64,000 bases of DNA from Pseudomonas paeninsulae (GCF_035621475.1 NZ_CP141799.1:1662501-1726500), one strand, 5' to 3'; counted from the stretch's first letter, positions 28,334 through 40,115 are shown. Made by a program: numbers and translations. Notes: generated by a model not told the origin, from the letters alone.

Positions 28334-29452
28334 TCAGCAATGCGCGAGGGCTGGGAGTTGCTGCAGGGTACGGTTGAATACGTCGACCCAGTGCGGGCTG
28401 AATTGCTGGCCTGCCAGGCCGTTGATTTCGAGGATGGCGCGCAGTAGCGGGCGCTTGCTCAAGGTTTGGTGGGCGCGCTCATGGGTGCGTGCATCGAAGG
28501 TGTCGACGATATTGAGGATCAGGGCGCCGGGGCGGATATCACGCTCCTGCAGGCCTTCGGGGTAGCCGCTGCCGTCGGCATGCTCGTGGTGTTGCCGGAC
28601 GATGTCGGCGGCTGCATCCCAGCAGGGCATCCGTTTCAACAAGTCGTAAGTCAAGTGTGGGTGTGATTGCATCTGCTGGCGTTCCTCGTCATTGAGGCGG
28701 GCTTCCTTGTGCAGCGTGTCCAGCGGTAGAAAGGCCATGCCCAGGTCATGCAGGCATACCGCCGCCGCCAGTTGTGCGGGGTGTTCCGGTGTATTGCCAA
28801 GCTGGTTGATGGCCAAGGCCAGATCCAGTTGGCGTAGGCCTCGACCCTGCCAGTAGTGCGAGCGATGCTCGCTGGCCTGCATCAGTTCGATGAAAAACAG
28901 CAGGTCTGGATCCATCGCAATACCATGCTGTTTGAGTAGTTCCGTCGCCTGCGGGTCGTTCCTGGCTGTAGGGGTGGGCAGGTGGCTGCTGGGGTCGAGT
29001 TGTTGCAACAGCGAGCGACGAACCTCGGCCTGTCGGGAGGCGGGTGCAGCCGCCAGTTCGCGCAAAGCTTGGCTGAGTGCATGGAGCTGCGCGTGATCGA
29101 GGCGGGCAGTGGTGCCGCCAAGGCCTTGGGCTATCAGCTCTTTGAGGTGATCCAGGGACACCAGCAGGATGTCGCCGAGCAAGCTGTCAAAGTTCAAGCG
29201 CGCCTCGCGCAGGCAATCCAGAACATCCTCCATAGCCTGTGGCAGGGGCATCAGGGCGTTCAGGCCGATGTAGCCCAAGTTACCCTTGAGGGTATGTACC
29301 TGGCGGAACAGATCGCGCAGCTTCTCTTTATCATCGGGGCAGTGATCCAGTTCGATAAGCAGTTGTTCGCAGCGCTGAAACTGTTCCGCGGCTTCCTGGC
29401 GAAAATCTTCCAGCACATCATTGGACAGTTCGCTGGAACTGGATTTGATCAT
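28334..29452 (-). CDS. HPt domain fused to HD-GYP phosphodiesterase domain
   Basis: 372 aa. Residues about 10-115 form an HPt phosphotransfer domain with the phospho-accepting His53 in HTLKGNLGYIG. A linker (about 135-175) leads to an HD-GYP domain (about 180-360) with HD at 235-236 (LHDLGM), HHEHADGSGYP at 288-298, and a second metal-binding Asp in NIVDTFDA. HD-GYP enzymes hydrolyse c-di-GMP. The usual HDxGK lysine is Met (HDLGM), so activity is uncertain. No transmitter kinase is nearby, so the phosphodonor must come from elsewhere. Start: an ATG at 29452. Confidence 0.9.
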   Translation of the reverse strand: MIKSSSSELSNDVLEDFRQEAAEQFQRCEQLLIELDHCPDDKEKLRDLFRQVHTLKGNLGYIGLNALMPLPQAMEDVLDCLREARLNFDSLLGDILLVSLDHLKELIAQGLGGTTARLDHAQLHALSQALRELAAAPASRQAEVRRSLLQQLDPSSHLPTPTARNDPQATELLKQHGIAMDPDLLFFIELMQASEHRSHYWQGRGLRQLDLALAINQLGNTPEHPAQLAAAVCLHDLGMAFLPLDTLHKEARLNDEERQQMQSHPHLTYDLLKRMPCWDAAADIVRQHHEHADGSGYPEGLQERDIRPGALILNIVDTFDARTHERAHQTLSKRPLLRAILEINGLAGQQFSPHWVDVFNRTLQQLPALAHC

Positions 29453-29733
29453 GGGTGCTCTCCGTAGGGGTTGGGTGAGTATAGACGGCTCGGTAAACGT
29501 GCTTGGGCTGGCGGCTGCAAGTGACGGCTTAACCATATATAATCCCGCGCTTTGCCGCGAAATGCGGGTTGAGGGCGGTCTGGCGCAAGTGCGCCGTTGG
29601 TCGATTGCTGGCCCCGTCCAATACAGTAATTGCAGAAAATACCGTGTGAATCTGCCGCCAGGCATGACCTCGGACAAGCGCCGCGCTCCACGCGGCCCAA
29701 CGAATTCAAGACTCAAGAGAAGCGACTACCACC

Positions 29734-31509
29734 ATGATGCGTAGCCATTATTGCGGCCAACTGAACGAGAGCCTGGACGGTCAGGAAATCACCCTTTGCG
29801 GTTGGGTGCACCGCCGCCGTGACCATGGCGGGGTGATCTTCCTCGACATCCGTGACCGCGAAGGCCTGGCTCAGGTGGTGTTCGACCCGGATCGTGCCGA
29901 GACCTTTGCCGCCGCGGATAAAGTGCGCAGCGAGTATGTGGTGAAAATCACCGGCAAGGTACGCCTGCGTCCCGCCGGTGCCGGCAATGCCAACATGGCC
30001 AGCGGCGCCATCGAAGTGCTCGGTTATGAATTGGAAGTGCTGAACGAGGCGGAAACCCCGCCGTTCCCGCTCAATGAATACACCGATGTCGGCGAAGAAA
30101 CCCGCCTGCGTTACCGCTTTATCGACCTGCGCCGTCCGGAAATGGCGGCCAAGTTGAAGCTGCGCTCGAGTATCACCACCAGCATCCGTCGCTACCTGGA
30201 CGAGAACGGCTTCCTCGATGTGGAAACGCCGATCCTCACTCGCGCCACCCCTGAAGGCGCGCGTGACTACCTGGTGCCGAGTCGCACCCACGCCGGCAGT
30301 TTCTTCGCTCTGCCGCAGTCGCCGCAGCTGTTCAAGCAGCTGTTGATGGTCGCCGGCTTCGATCGCTACTACCAGATCGCCAAGTGCTTCCGCGACGAAG
30401 ACCTGCGCGCCGATCGTCAACCTGAATTCACCCAGATCGACATCGAGACCAGCTTTCTCGATGAAGCCGACATCATGGGCATTACCGAGAAGATGATCCG
30501 CCAGCTGTTCAAGGCGGTGCTGGACGTCGAGTTCGCCGACTTCCCGCACATGACCTTCGCAGAAGCCATGCGCCGCTATGGCTCGGACAAGCCGGACCTG
30601 CGTATTCCGCTGGAGCTGGTGGATGTCGCCGATCAGCTCAAGGACGTCGATTTCAAGGTGTTCAGCGGTCCGGCCAACGACCCGAAATGCCGGGTTGCAG
30701 CGTTGCGCGTGCCAGGCGGGGCGAGCACGCCGCGCAAGCAGATCGACGACTACACCAAGTTCGTCGGCATCTACGGCGCCCGCGGGTTGGCCTATATCAA
30801 GGTCAACGAGCGTGCCAAGGGTGTCGAAGGTCTGCAGTCGCCGATCGTCAAGAACATCCCGCTGGACAATCTCAATGTGATCCTCGATCGCGTCGGTGCG
30901 GTCGATGGCGATATCGTGTTCTTCGGTGCCGATAAGGCCAAGATCGTCAGCGAAGCTCTGGGTGCGCTGCGGATCAAACTGGGTCACGACCTCAATTTGT
31001 TCACGTGCGAGTGGGCACCGCTGTGGGTGATCGACTTCCCGATGTTCGAGGAGAGCGACGACGGCAGCTTGAACGCACTGCACCACCCGTTCACGGCGCC
31101 GAAGTGCAGCCCAGAAGAGCTGGCGGCTAATCCTGCCACCGCGCTGTCGCGTGCCTACGACATGGTGCTCAATGGCACCGAGCTGGGTGGCGGTTCGATC
31201 CGTATCCATCGCAAGGAAATGCAGCAGGCGGTGTTCCGCTTGCTCGGCATCGGCGAGGAGGAGCAGCAGGAGAAGTTCGGCTTCCTCCTCGATGCTCTCA
31301 AGTTCGGTGCGCCGCCGCACGGTGGCCTGGCCTTCGGTCTGGATCGTCTGGTGATGCTGATGACCGGCGCGCAGTCGATCCGCGAAGTGATCGCCTTCCC
31401 GAAAACCCAGAGCGCGGCCTGCGTCATGACTCAGGCGCCGGGTGTGGTGGATGCCAAGGCGTTGAGCGAATTGCACATTCGCCTGCGCGAGAAACCCAAG
31501 GCCGAGTGA
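29734..31509 (+). CDS. aspS: Aspartyl-tRNA synthetase AspRS
   Basis: 591 aa, bacterial-type AspRS. N-terminal OB-fold anticodon domain ([23 protein letters not shown]), class II core with motif 2 [20 protein letters not shown], the GAD insertion domain in the middle, and motif 3 [13 protein letters not shown]. In Pseudomonas this enzyme is often non-discriminating, charging tRNA-Asn as well; that cannot be decided here. Start: an ATG at 29734, following a 281-base gap from the divergent HPt/HD-GYP gene. Confidence 0.97.
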   Translation: MMRSHYCGQLNESLDGQEITLCGWVHRRRDHGGVIFLDIRDREGLAQVVFDPDRAETFAAADKVRSEYVVKITGKVRLRPAGAGNANMASGAIEVLGYELEVLNEAETPPFPLNEYTDVGEETRLRYRFIDLRRPEMAAKLKLRSSITTSIRRYLDENGFLDVETPILTRATPEGARDYLVPSRTHAGSFFALPQSPQLFKQLLMVAGFDRYYQIAKCFRDEDLRADRQPEFTQIDIETSFLDEADIMGITEKMIRQLFKAVLDVEFADFPHMTFAEAMRRYGSDKPDLRIPLELVDVADQLKDVDFKVFSGPANDPKCRVAALRVPGGASTPRKQIDDYTKFVGIYGARGLAYIKVNERAKGVEGLQSPIVKNIPLDNLNVILDRVGAVDGDIVFFGADKAKIVSEALGALRIKLGHDLNLFTCEWAPLWVIDFPMFEESDDGSLNALHHPFTAPKCSPEELAANPATALSRAYDMVLNGTELGGGSIRIHRKEMQQAVFRLLGIGEEEQQEKFGFLLDALKFGAPPHGGLAFGLDRLVMLMTGAQSIREVIAFPKTQSAACVMTQAPGVVDAKALSELHIRLREKPKAE

Positions 31510-31527
31510 GCCTTGCCGACGACAAGG

Positions 31528-31550
31528 AGCCTGGATTTTCCAGGCTTCTT
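31528..31550 (+). terminator. Weak hairpin after aspS
   Basis: agcctgg-atttt-ccaggct (31528-31546) lies 19 bases after the aspS stop, but only an interrupted T-run (tcttcg) follows. It may act as partial terminator or attenuator before yebC. Confidence 0.5.
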
Positions 31551-31597
31551 CGTTATGGTTTTTACGAAACCTGATTTAAGTGATGACGGAGTGAGTT

Positions 31598-32344
31598 ATG
31601 GCTGGTCATTCCAAATGGGCCAACATCAAGCACCGCAAAGGGCGTCAAGACGCCAAGCGCGGCAAGATCTTCACCAAGCTCATTCGTGAGCTTACCGTCG
31701 CCGCCAAGGGCGGTGGTCTGCCGGCAGACAATCCGCGTCTGCGCCTGGCCATGGAGAAGGCGCTGACCGCCAATATGACCCGCGACACCATCGACCGGGC
31801 GATCGCTCGCGGCGTCGGCTCGGACGAAGCCGACAACATGGCCGAGCTGAGCTACGAAGGTTATGCGCCGAGTGGCGTGGCAATCTTCGTCGAAGCCATG
31901 ACCGATAACCGCAATCGCACCGCAGCCGAGGTGCGGCATGCCTTTACCAAGTGTGGCGGTAATCTGGGCACCGATGGCTCGGTGGCCTATATGTTCGAGC
32001 GCAAAGGGCAGATCAGCTACGCCCCAGGGGTCGATGAAGATGCCTTGATGGAAGCAGCGCTGGAAGCCGGTGCCGACGATATCGTCAGTGCCGAGGATGG
32101 TTCGGTCGAGGTCTATACCGCGTTTGCCGACTTCCACACGGTAAACGAAGCGCTGGGCAATGCCGGGTTCAGGGGTGACGAGGCCGAGGTGGCGATGATC
32201 CCGTCGGTCAGTGCGCCTGTCACCGACCTGGAAACAGCGCAGAAAGTGATCAAGCTGATCGACATGCTGGAAGACCTCGACGACGTGCAGAGCGTCTATC
32301 ACAACGCCGAGATTCCCGACGAGATCATGGAGCAGCTTGGCTGA
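31598..32344 (+). CDS. pmpR: YebC/PmpR transcriptional regulator
   Basis: 248 aa, full-length YebC family: N-terminal [27 protein letters not shown], then the three-domain YebC core. In P. aeruginosa PmpR represses the quinolone signal system; in other bacteria YebC proteins also rescue ribosomes stalled at polyproline, so either role is possible. It lies between aspS and ruvC, the usual place. Confidence 0.95.
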   Translation: MAGHSKWANIKHRKGRQDAKRGKIFTKLIRELTVAAKGGGLPADNPRLRLAMEKALTANMTRDTIDRAIARGVGSDEADNMAELSYEGYAPSGVAIFVEAMTDNRNRTAAEVRHAFTKCGGNLGTDGSVAYMFERKGQISYAPGVDEDALMEAALEAGADDIVSAEDGSVEVYTAFADFHTVNEALGNAGFRGDEAEVAMIPSVSAPVTDLETAQKVIKLIDMLEDLDDVQSVYHNAEIPDEIMEQLG

Positions 32345-32364
32345 TTGTTGCTTGAGCGCAAGGG

Positions 32365-32410
32365 CCGGAAGCTGCTGGGGTGTTGTTGTCCAGGGGCTTC
32401 CGGTTTTTTT
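32365..32410 (+). terminator. Rho-independent terminator after pmpR
   Basis: Stem ccggaagc (32365-32372) and gcttccgg (32396-32403) followed by seven T residues. The long internal loop can pair further. Confidence 0.85.
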
Positions 32411-32520
32411 ATGGCTGCTATGTGGGTGACTGCATCGAAGGCTGCCCCTATACTCGCCAACTGGATAGATAAACAGTATGGTTGTCGGCTTTGGTCGACA
32501 GCTCGGGTGGATGGTAGGGC

Positions 32521-33045
32521 ATGACGTTGATCCTCGGTATCGACCCCGGTTCGCGCATCACCGGTTATGGTGTGGTGCGTGATACCGGGCGCAGCTGTGA
32601 ATATGTCGCCTCGGGCTGTATTCGTACCGGTAGCGGCTCGATGCCTGAGCGTTTGCAAATCGTTTTTCGCGGCGTGCGCGAGGTGATCGAGACCTACGGG
32701 CCAGTGACCATGGGTATCGAGCAGGTATTTATGGCGCGCAACCCTGACTCGGCGCTCAAGCTCGGCCAGGCCCGCGGCGTGGCTATCGTGGCGGGGATCG
32801 AGGCGGGGCTGGATATTGCCGAGTACACCGCGACCCAGGTCAAGCAGGCGATTGCCGGCACCGGTGGCGCGGATAAGGAGCAGGTGCAGATGATGGTCAT
32901 GCATTTGCTCAAGTTGGTGCAGAAACCGCAGATCGATGCCTCGGATGCCCTGGCGATTGCGCTGTGTCATGCCCATCACCGGCAAAGCCTGATTCCACAC
33001 GGTCTGGTCGCTGCCAAGCGGCGCGGCGGCCGCCTTCGTTTATAG
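32521..33045 (+). CDS. ruvC: Holliday junction resolvase RuvC
   Basis: 174 aa endonuclease that cuts Holliday junctions. The N-terminal [15 protein letters not shown] holds the first catalytic Asp; [22 protein letters not shown] holds the Glu and DNA-binding loop; [15 protein letters not shown] has the last Asp cluster. Typical length. First gene of ruvC-ruvA-ruvB; a terminator upstream separates it from pmpR. Confidence 0.96.
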   Translation: MTLILGIDPGSRITGYGVVRDTGRSCEYVASGCIRTGSGSMPERLQIVFRGVREVIETYGPVTMGIEQVFMARNPDSALKLGQARGVAIVAGIEAGLDIAEYTATQVKQAIAGTGGADKEQVQMMVMHLLKLVQKPQIDASDALAIALCHAHHRQSLIPHGLVAAKRRGGRLRL

Positions 33046-33066
33046 CGTTACTCAAGGAAAGCAGCG

Positions 33067-33672
33067 GTGATTGGACGTTTGTGCGGCACCCTGGCGGAGA
33101 AACAGCCGCCACATTTGATTCTGGATGTGAATGGTCTGGGCTATGAGCTGGAAGTGCCCATGACAACCTTGTACCGTTTGCCCGCGATCGGCGAGCCGTT
33201 AACCCTGCACACACACCTGGTGGTGCGTGAAGATGCGCACCTGCTCTACGGCTTCTTCGAGAAGCGCGAGCGTCAGCTGTTTCGCGAGTTGATCCGGCTT
33301 AACGGCGTCGGCCCGAAACTGGCACTGGCCTTGATGTCCGGGCTGGAGGTCGATGAGCTGGTGCGTTGCGTGCAGGCGCAAGACACCTCGGTGCTGGTGA
33401 AGATCCCCGGGGTCGGTAAGAAGACTGCCGAACGCCTGCTGGTTGAATTGAAGGATCGCTTCAAGGCTTGGGAGGCAGTGCCGGGCATGGCGACCCTGGT
33501 CGTTGAACCTCACGCCGCTGGCACAGTCCCACATGCGGAGAATGATGCAGTCAGTGCGCTTATTTCCCTGGGTTACAAGCCACAAGAAGCCAGTCGCGCC
33601 GTCTCCGCGATCAAGGAAGATGGGCTGAGCAGTGAAGATATGATCCGTCGTGCCCTGAAGGGAATGGTGTAA
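33067..33672 (+). CDS. ruvA: Holliday junction branch-migration protein RuvA
   Basis: 201 aa. OB domain ([27 protein letters not shown]), two helix-hairpin-helix motifs ([15 protein letters not shown] and [16 protein letters not shown]) and a C-terminal RuvB-binding domain ([21 protein letters not shown]). Binds four-way junctions and loads RuvB. The start codon is GTG at 33067, with GGAAAG upstream. Spaced 21 bases from ruvC and 6 from ruvB. Confidence 0.96.
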   Translation: MIGRLCGTLAEKQPPHLILDVNGLGYELEVPMTTLYRLPAIGEPLTLHTHLVVREDAHLLYGFFEKRERQLFRELIRLNGVGPKLALALMSGLEVDELVRCVQAQDTSVLVKIPGVGKKTAERLLVELKDRFKAWEAVPGMATLVVEPHAAGTVPHAENDAVSALISLGYKPQEASRAVSAIKEDGLSSEDMIRRALKGMV

Positions 33673-33678
33673 CTCTCG

Positions 33679-34731
<1,053 letters not shown>

Positions 34732-34783
34732 GTAAAAATACTTTCTGCCAGTGATTGGCAAGTTCAGGAGCTAGCACTAAAGT

Positions 34784-35236
34784 ATGCACGCGCAAAACGG
34801 AGTTCTACCTTTCGCCCATCGTTGTCGGGTTTATTTCGAAGACACCGATGCAGGCGGCATCGTCTACTACGTCAATTATCTCAAATTCATGGAACGGGCT
34901 CGCACCGAGCGGCTGCGTGACCTGGGCTTTGCCCAGTCGACGCTGGCGGGTGAGGGCCTGTTGTTCGTCGTGCACTCCAGTGAGGCGCGCTATCACGCGC
35001 CGGCACGCCTGGATGATGAGTTGTTGGTAAGTGCGCAAGTAATGGAATTAAACCGTGCCAGCCTGCGTTTTCGTCAGCAGGTCAGGCGGGCCACGGATGA
35101 TGCGCTGCTCTGTGAAGGGCAGTTCCTGGTGGCCTGTGTGCGCGCCGATAATTTGAAACCCCGGGCTATTCCCGAAGCTCTGCGTGCGGCCTTTGCCGGC
35201 CTCAGCGACGCGGTTATAGCCAAAGCAGGAGAGTAA
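34784..35236 (+). CDS. ybgC: YbgC acyl-CoA thioesterase
   Basis: 150 aa hotdog-fold thioesterase. Active-site [24 protein letters not shown] with the catalytic Asp of the 4HBT family. In E. coli YbgC associates with phospholipid-synthesis enzymes. First gene of the tol-pal operon, ending 2 bases before tolQ. Confidence 0.95.
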   Translation: MHAQNGVLPFAHRCRVYFEDTDAGGIVYYVNYLKFMERARTERLRDLGFAQSTLAGEGLLFVVHSSEARYHAPARLDDELLVSAQVMELNRASLRFRQQVRRATDDALLCEGQFLVACVRADNLKPRAIPEALRAAFAGLSDAVIAKAGE

Positions 35237-35238
35237 GC

Positions 35239-35934
35239 GTGGAAGCCAACGCCGTTGACCACATGTCGATGTGGAGTTTGATCAGCAATGCCAGTCTGGT
35301 GGTGCAACTGGTGATGTTGACGCTGGTGGCCGCCTCGGTCACCTCGTGGGTCATGATTTTTCAGCGCAGCACCTTGCTGCGTGCCGCCAAGCGCGCTCTG
35401 GACAACTTCGAGGAGCGTTTCTGGTCCGGTATCGATTTGTCCAAGCTGTATCGTCAGGCGGGTAGCAATCCGGACCCTGACTCGGGGCTGGAGCAGATCT
35501 TCCGTGCCGGTTTCAAGGAGTTCTCCCGTCTGCGTCAGCAGCAGGGCGTCGATCCCGATGCGGTGATGGACGGTGTAGCGCGCGGCATGCGCGTGGCTAT
35601 TTCGCGTGAAGAAGAGAAGCTCGAGCAGAGCCTGCCGTTCCTCGCCACCGTGGGTTCTACCAGTCCCTATATCGGTCTGTTCGGCACCGTGTGGGGAATC
35701 ATGAACGCTTTTCGCGGCTTGGCCCAGGTGCAGCAAGCGACTCTGGCTACCGTGGCGCCGGGTATTGCCGAGGCTCTGATTGCCACCGCTATCGGTCTGT
35801 TTGCGGCGATTCCCGCAGTCATCGCCTACAACCGCTTCACTTCGCGTGGCGAGATGTTGATCGGTCGCTACTACACCTTCGCCGATGAGTTTCAGGCGAT
35901 CCTGCACCGCAAGGTACACACCCGCGACGACTAA
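35239..35934 (+). CDS. tolQ: Tol-Pal system proton channel subunit TolQ
   Basis: 231 aa inner-membrane protein of the ExbB/MotA type. Three membrane helices: about residues 20-40, 138-160 and 172-195. The third holds family residues (ATLATVAPGIAEALIATAIGLFAAIPAVIAYN). With TolR it harvests proton motive force to move TolA. The start is GTG at 35239, giving the EANAVDHMSMWSLISNAS N-terminus known for Pseudomonas TolQ. Confidence 0.96.
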   Translation: MEANAVDHMSMWSLISNASLVVQLVMLTLVAASVTSWVMIFQRSTLLRAAKRALDNFEERFWSGIDLSKLYRQAGSNPDPDSGLEQIFRAGFKEFSRLRQQQGVDPDAVMDGVARGMRVAISREEEKLEQSLPFLATVGSTSPYIGLFGTVWGIMNAFRGLAQVQQATLATVAPGIAEALIATAIGLFAAIPAVIAYNRFTSRGEMLIGRYYTFADEFQAILHRKVHTRDD

Positions 35935-35966
35935 GCCTTAGGCTCTCTCAAGATAGGTTTCAAGCC

Positions 35967-36419
35967 ATGGCCAGAATTCGCAACAGACGCAAGCCGGTTT
36001 CCGAGATGAATGTGGTGCCCTACATCGATGTGATGTTGGTGCTGATGGTTATCTTCATGGTCACCGCACCGATGCTCAACCAGGGGGTCAAGGTCGATCT
36101 GCCGCAAGTCAGCAGTGAGGTCTTGCCTCAGGATAATAACGCTCAGGTACTGACGATTTCGATCAAGTCAGACAAGTCCTACTTCTGGAATATGGGCACG
36201 GAAGTCGATGTCGATACCGTGCAGGATCGAGCCATGAGCCTGGAAGAAATGACCGCGGCAGTCACTGCGATCATCCGTCAGAGTCGTGCTCAGGGTAAGC
36301 AGGTGCAGGTGTTCGTGCGCGGCGATAAAGCTGTCGATTACGGTACCGTCATGGCTGCAATGAGTGGCTTGCAGCAAGCCGACGTGGGTAACGTCGGGCT
36401 GATTACCGAGGCCCCCTGA
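35967..36419 (+). CDS. tolR: Tol-Pal system protein TolR
   Basis: 150 aa. Short basic N-terminus, one membrane helix with the essential Asp (VVPYIDVMLVLMVIFMVTAP) and a periplasmic domain. ExbD family; works with TolQ as the proton-driven stator. Its stop overlaps the tolA start (TGATG), so translation is coupled. Confidence 0.96.
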   Translation: MARIRNRRKPVSEMNVVPYIDVMLVLMVIFMVTAPMLNQGVKVDLPQVSSEVLPQDNNAQVLTISIKSDKSYFWNMGTEVDVDTVQDRAMSLEEMTAAVTAIIRQSRAQGKQVQVFVRGDKAVDYGTVMAAMSGLQQADVGNVGLITEAP

Positions 36420-37417
36420 TGCGCGAGCAACGCGAGCCGTCACCGGCGGAAAGCCTGTTTTGGCCAGTGGTCTGGGCTGTGACGCTGCATACCTTGATGT
36501 TTGCGATGCTGTTCGTCAGTTTTGCTTTCGCACCTGACTTGCCGCCACCTCGTCCGATCGTCCAGGCAACCCTGTATCAGCTGAAGTCGCAGAGTCAGGC
36601 GACCACCCAGACCAATCAGAAAATTGCCGGTGAGACCAAGAAAACCACCGCGCCGATTTATGAGACCGAACAGCTGGAGCAGAAAAAGGCTGATAAGGAA
36701 AAACAAGCAGTAGCGGCTAAAGCGGCGGAACAAAAGAAGGCCGAGGATGCTCGAAAGGCCGAAGCGACGAAGAAAGCCGATGCTGCGAAGAAACAGTCGG
36801 AAGCAGAAAAGAAAGCGACCGAGCAGAAGAAGCTAGCTGATATCGCCAAGAAAAAGGCGGCGGATGAAGCGGCGAAGAAGAAAGCTGCCGAAGACGCCAA
36901 GAAGAAAGCGACAGAAGACGCCAAGAAGAAAGCCGCCGAAGAGGCGAAGAAAAAAGCCGCAGCCGAGGACGCCAAGAAAAAAACCGCGGATGATGCCAAG
37001 AAAAAGGCCGCCGAGGCGGCCCAGCGCAAGGCCACTGAAGACAAGAAGGCCGCAGCCTTGGCTGAACTGTTGTCCGAGGATGTCGGTCGTCAGCAAGCGC
37101 TGGCCGATGAAGTAGGCGATCAGGTTGCCGGCAGCTTTGATGACTTGATCAGAATGCGTGCGGCCGAGGGCTGGAGTAGGCCGCCAGGTGCTAGTGCTAG
37201 TATGCGTGTGGTGTTGCAGATCACCATGTTGCCAGATGGCACTATTACTAGTGTCAGTGTGGCGAGTTCAAGTGGGAATACGCCATTCGATAGTTCGGCT
37301 GTTGCCGCGGTCAAGAACATCGGTAGGCTCACAGAGATGCAGGGGTTGAGTTCGGCAGATTTCAACCCGTATCGTTCATTCAAAATGACATTCACGCCCG
37401 AGGACTTAGCCTTGTGA
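36419..37417 (+). CDS. tolA: Cell-envelope integrity protein TolA
   Basis: 332 aa. One N-terminal membrane helix (about residues 20-40), a long Ala/Lys/Glu-rich helical domain (about 80-215, with repeats of the type AKKKAAED that span the periplasm), and a C-terminal globular domain (about 235-332) that contacts TolB/Pal and is used by phages and colicins in relatives. The lysine-rich repeat is low-complexity at DNA level (many aag/aaa). Coupled to tolR and overlapping tolB. Confidence 0.95.
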   Translation: MREQREPSPAESLFWPVVWAVTLHTLMFAMLFVSFAFAPDLPPPRPIVQATLYQLKSQSQATTQTNQKIAGETKKTTAPIYETEQLEQKKADKEKQAVAAKAAEQKKAEDARKAEATKKADAAKKQSEAEKKATEQKKLADIAKKKAADEAAKKKAAEDAKKKATEDAKKKAAEEAKKKAAAEDAKKKTADDAKKKAAEAAQRKATEDKKAAALAELLSEDVGRQQALADEVGDQVAGSFDDLIRMRAAEGWSRPPGASASMRVVLQITMLPDGTITSVSVASSSGNTPFDSSAVAAVKNIGRLTEMQGLSSADFNPYRSFKMTFTPEDLAL

Positions 37418-38715
37418 TTAGTATTTTTAGAGGGATTCTCTTTGCGTTGCTCTGCGTGGCGGGCGCAGCGGTAGCTGAGGAAAAAAATATTCTGGTGACA
37501 TCAGGGGCCGACCGGGCTATCCCTATCGCCGTCGTGCCATTCGGCTGGCAAGGTGGCACCGTGCTGCCGGAGGATATGGCCAAGATTATTGGCGATGATC
37601 TGCGTAACTCGGGGGTATTCGAGCCTATCCCGCCGCAGAACATGATCAGCCGGCCGAGCCAGGCCAGTGAAATCATCTACCGCGACTGGAAAGCCCTGGG
37701 CGCGCAATATGTCTTGGTTGGCAGCATGGTGCCCAGTGGTGGTCGTTTACAGGTGCAGTTCGCCCTGTTCAATGTGGCCACCGAGCAGCAGGTGCTGACC
37801 GGTAGCGTAGGCGGCGGAACCGATCAGTTGCGTGATATGGCGCACCATATCGCCGATCTGTCGTTCGAGAAGCTGACCGGGGTCAAGGGCGCATTTTCTA
37901 CGCGTATGCTCTATGTCACTGCCGAGCGCTTCTCGGTCAACAACACCCGTTACACGCTGCAGCGTTCCGACTATGACGGTGCGCGTGCGGTGACCTTGCT
38001 GCAATCGCGCGAGCCGATCCTGTCGCCGTCGTTTGCTCCGGATGGCCGTCGTATCGCCTATGTGTCGTTCGAGCAGAAGCGTCCGCGCATCTTCGTTCAG
38101 CACATCGACACCGGCCGGCGTGAGCAGGTCACCAACTTCGAGGGGCTCAACGGCGCGCCGGCCTGGTCGCCGGATGGCAGCCGTCTGGCATTCGTTCTGT
38201 CAAAGGATGGCAACCCGGAAATCTATGTGATGGACATGGGCTCGCGACAGTTGCGTCGGGTGACCAATCAGGGTGCGATCGATACCGAGCCGTTCTGGGG
38301 TAAAGACGGCAATACCATCTACTTCACCTCGGATCGATCCGGTAAGCCGCAGATCTATAAGACCAATATCAACAGCGGGGCGGTGGAGCGGGTGACCTTC
38401 GTCGGTAACTACAATGCCAACCCGAAGCTCTCTGCGGATGAGAAGACCCTGGTGATGATCCATCGCCAGGAGGGTTACACCGTGTTCAAGGTAGCGGCCC
38501 AGGATCTGCAACGTGGGAATTTGCGCATTCTTTCCGACACAAGTTTGGATGAATCACCTACTGTTGCGCCCAATGGCACCATGCTAATCTACGCGACCCG
38601 CCAGCAGGGTCGGGGAGTCTTGATGTTAGCGTCCATTAATGGGCGTGTCAGGCTCCCTCTTCCTACCGCTCAAGGCGAAGTTCGAGAGCCTTCCTGGTCC
38701 CCCTACCTGAACTGA
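37414..38715 (+). CDS. tolB: Tol-Pal system periplasmic protein TolB
   Basis: 433 aa with a signal peptide (about 21 residues, ending AAVAEE). N-terminal alpha/beta domain ([17 protein letters not shown]), then a six-bladed beta-propeller with repeated [14 protein letters not shown] motifs. Binds Pal and TolA. The start is GTG at 37414, overlapping the tolA stop by 4 bases. Confidence 0.96.
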   Translation: MISIFRGILFALLCVAGAAVAEEKNILVTSGADRAIPIAVVPFGWQGGTVLPEDMAKIIGDDLRNSGVFEPIPPQNMISRPSQASEIIYRDWKALGAQYVLVGSMVPSGGRLQVQFALFNVATEQQVLTGSVGGGTDQLRDMAHHIADLSFEKLTGVKGAFSTRMLYVTAERFSVNNTRYTLQRSDYDGARAVTLLQSREPILSPSFAPDGRRIAYVSFEQKRPRIFVQHIDTGRREQVTNFEGLNGAPAWSPDGSRLAFVLSKDGNPEIYVMDMGSRQLRRVTNQGAIDTEPFWGKDGNTIYFTSDRSGKPQIYKTNINSGAVERVTFVGNYNANPKLSADEKTLVMIHRQEGYTVFKVAAQDLQRGNLRILSDTSLDESPTVAPNGTMLIYATRQQGRGVLMLASINGRVRLPLPTAQGEVREPSWSPYLN

Positions 38716-38784
38716 TGCGGCGCTACACCGTTGTACTGCTAAGAAATACTGCTTAACACACTGGGGTTCATTAGGAGTTACATG

Positions 38785-39285
38785 ATGGAAATGCTGAAAT
38801 TTGGCAAATTTGCTTTACTGGGTCTGGCTCTGGCTGTTGCTGTTGGTTGTTCGTCCAAAGGCGGTGATGCCGCTGGTCAAGGCGACGCTGTAGATCCGAA
38901 CGCTGGTTACGGTGCTGATACTGGTTCCGTAGATGGCAGCATGAGCGAAGAAGCTGCTCTGCGCGCTATCACCACGTTCTACTTCGAATACGATAGCGCC
39001 GACCTGAAAGCCGAAGCTATGCGCGCACTCGACGTTCACGCTAAAGACCTGAAAGGCAATGGCGCTCGCGTCGTTCTGGAAGGCCACGCTGACGAGCGCG
39101 GTACTCGTGAATACAACATGGCTCTGGGCGAGCGTCGCTCGAAAGCCGTTCAGCGTTACCTGGTGCTGCAGGGTGTTTCCCCGGCCCAGCTGGAACTGGT
39201 TTCCTACGGTGAAGAGCGTGCGATTGCCACTGGCAACGACGAGCAATCCTGGGCTCAGAACCGTCGCGTAGAACTGCGTAAGTAA
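38785..39285 (+). CDS. oprL: Peptidoglycan-associated lipoprotein OprL/Pal
   Basis: 166 aa. Lipoprotein signal with lipobox VGCSS (Cys about residue 22); C-terminal OmpA-like peptidoglycan-binding domain with [26 protein letters not shown] and [25 protein letters not shown]. Anchors the outer membrane to peptidoglycan. The start at 38785 is better spaced (7 bases) from GGAG than the ATG at 38782 and matches known OprL (MEMLKFGKF). A 69-base gap after tolB may hold its own promoter. Codon use is strongly biased, typical of an abundant protein. Confidence 0.97.
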   Translation: MEMLKFGKFALLGLALAVAVGCSSKGGDAAGQGDAVDPNAGYGADTGSVDGSMSEEAALRAITTFYFEYDSADLKAEAMRALDVHAKDLKGNGARVVLEGHADERGTREYNMALGERRSKAVQRYLVLQGVSPAQLELVSYGEERAIATGNDEQSWAQNRRVELRK

Positions 39286-39290
39286 TAGCC

Positions 39291-40115
39291 ATGCATACCT
39301 GCCGCCGTGCTTTGACTATTTTGGCCCTCTGCCTGCCGTTTACGGCTTGGGCCGAGGTTCCTGTGGTGGATAACAATGCCGATTATGGCAGTAGTAGTTA
39401 TCCGCCTTCTGGTTATGGCACGTCCGGCGCCTACGTCGGGGGAGGGGTTGATGAGGCCCCAACCTCGGCGCAAGGCATGGTGTTTACCCAGCTGCAACAG
39501 ATGCAGCAAGAAATCGCGCAACTGCGCGGCCTGCTCGAAGAGCAGCAGAATGAAATTCAACGTTTGAAGCAAGAAGGCCTGGAGCGTTACCAGGATCTTG
39601 ATCGGCGTTTGAGCAGTGGAGCAGCAGGTGCTGCGGCCACCCAGAATTCCCCTGCCGTTGGTGCTGCAGGCACCAATGGCAATTCAGCCGCTGCTGCTGG
39701 TCAGGCGCCAGCCCCAGCCAATAGTGATCCGGCTGATCCAGAGAAGGAAAAGCTGTTTTATGACGCTGCCTTCGATCTGATCAAAGCCAAGGATTTTGAC
39801 AAGGCCAGTCAGGCATTTGCTGCCTTTGTGCGTAAATACCCGAACAGCCAATATGCCGGCAATGCCCAGTATTGGCTGGGCGAGGTGAACCTGGCCCAAG
39901 GCGATCTGCAGGGTGCCGGCAAGGCCTTTGCTCTGGTCAGTCAGTCCTATCCGCAGCATGCGAAGGTGCCAGACTCATTGTTCAAACTTGCTGACGTCGA
40001 AATGCGTCTGGGCAACGCAGACAAGGCCAAAGGCATTCTGCAGCAGGTAATTGCGAAGTACCCGGGTAGTTCTGCGGCGCAACTGGCGCAGCGGGATTTG
40101 CAGCGGATACCATAA
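39291..40115 (+). CDS. cpoB: Cell division coordinator CpoB (YbgF)
   Basis: 274 aa with a signal peptide (about 22 residues). A trimerising coiled coil (QLQQMQQEIAQLRGLLEEQQ, about residues 65-105), an Ala/Pro/Asn-rich linker and C-terminal TPR repeats (FYDAAFDLIKAKDFDKASQAF; YPNSQYAGNAQYWLGEV). CpoB links Tol function to septal peptidoglycan synthesis. Last gene of the tol-oprL cluster, followed by a terminator. Confidence 0.94.
   Translation: MHTCRRALTILALCLPFTAWAEVPVVDNNADYGSSSYPPSGYGTSGAYVGGGVDEAPTSAQGMVFTQLQQMQQEIAQLRGLLEEQQNEIQRLKQEGLERYQDLDRRLSSGAAGAAATQNSPAVGAAGTNGNSAAAAGQAPAPANSDPADPEKEKLFYDAAFDLIKAKDFDKASQAFAAFVRKYPNSQYAGNAQYWLGEVNLAQGDLQGAGKAFALVSQSYPQHAKVPDSLFKLADVEMRLGNADKAKGILQQVIAKYPGSSAAQLAQRDLQRIP

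Noticed and set aside
29713..31476. 587-codon open frame opposite aspS
   Set aside because: Antisense shadow of aspS, common in high-GC codon usage.
36680..37060. Apparent DNA tandem repeat in tolA
   Set aside because: It is the lysine/alanine-rich helical domain normal for TolA, not a mobile repeat or CRISPR.
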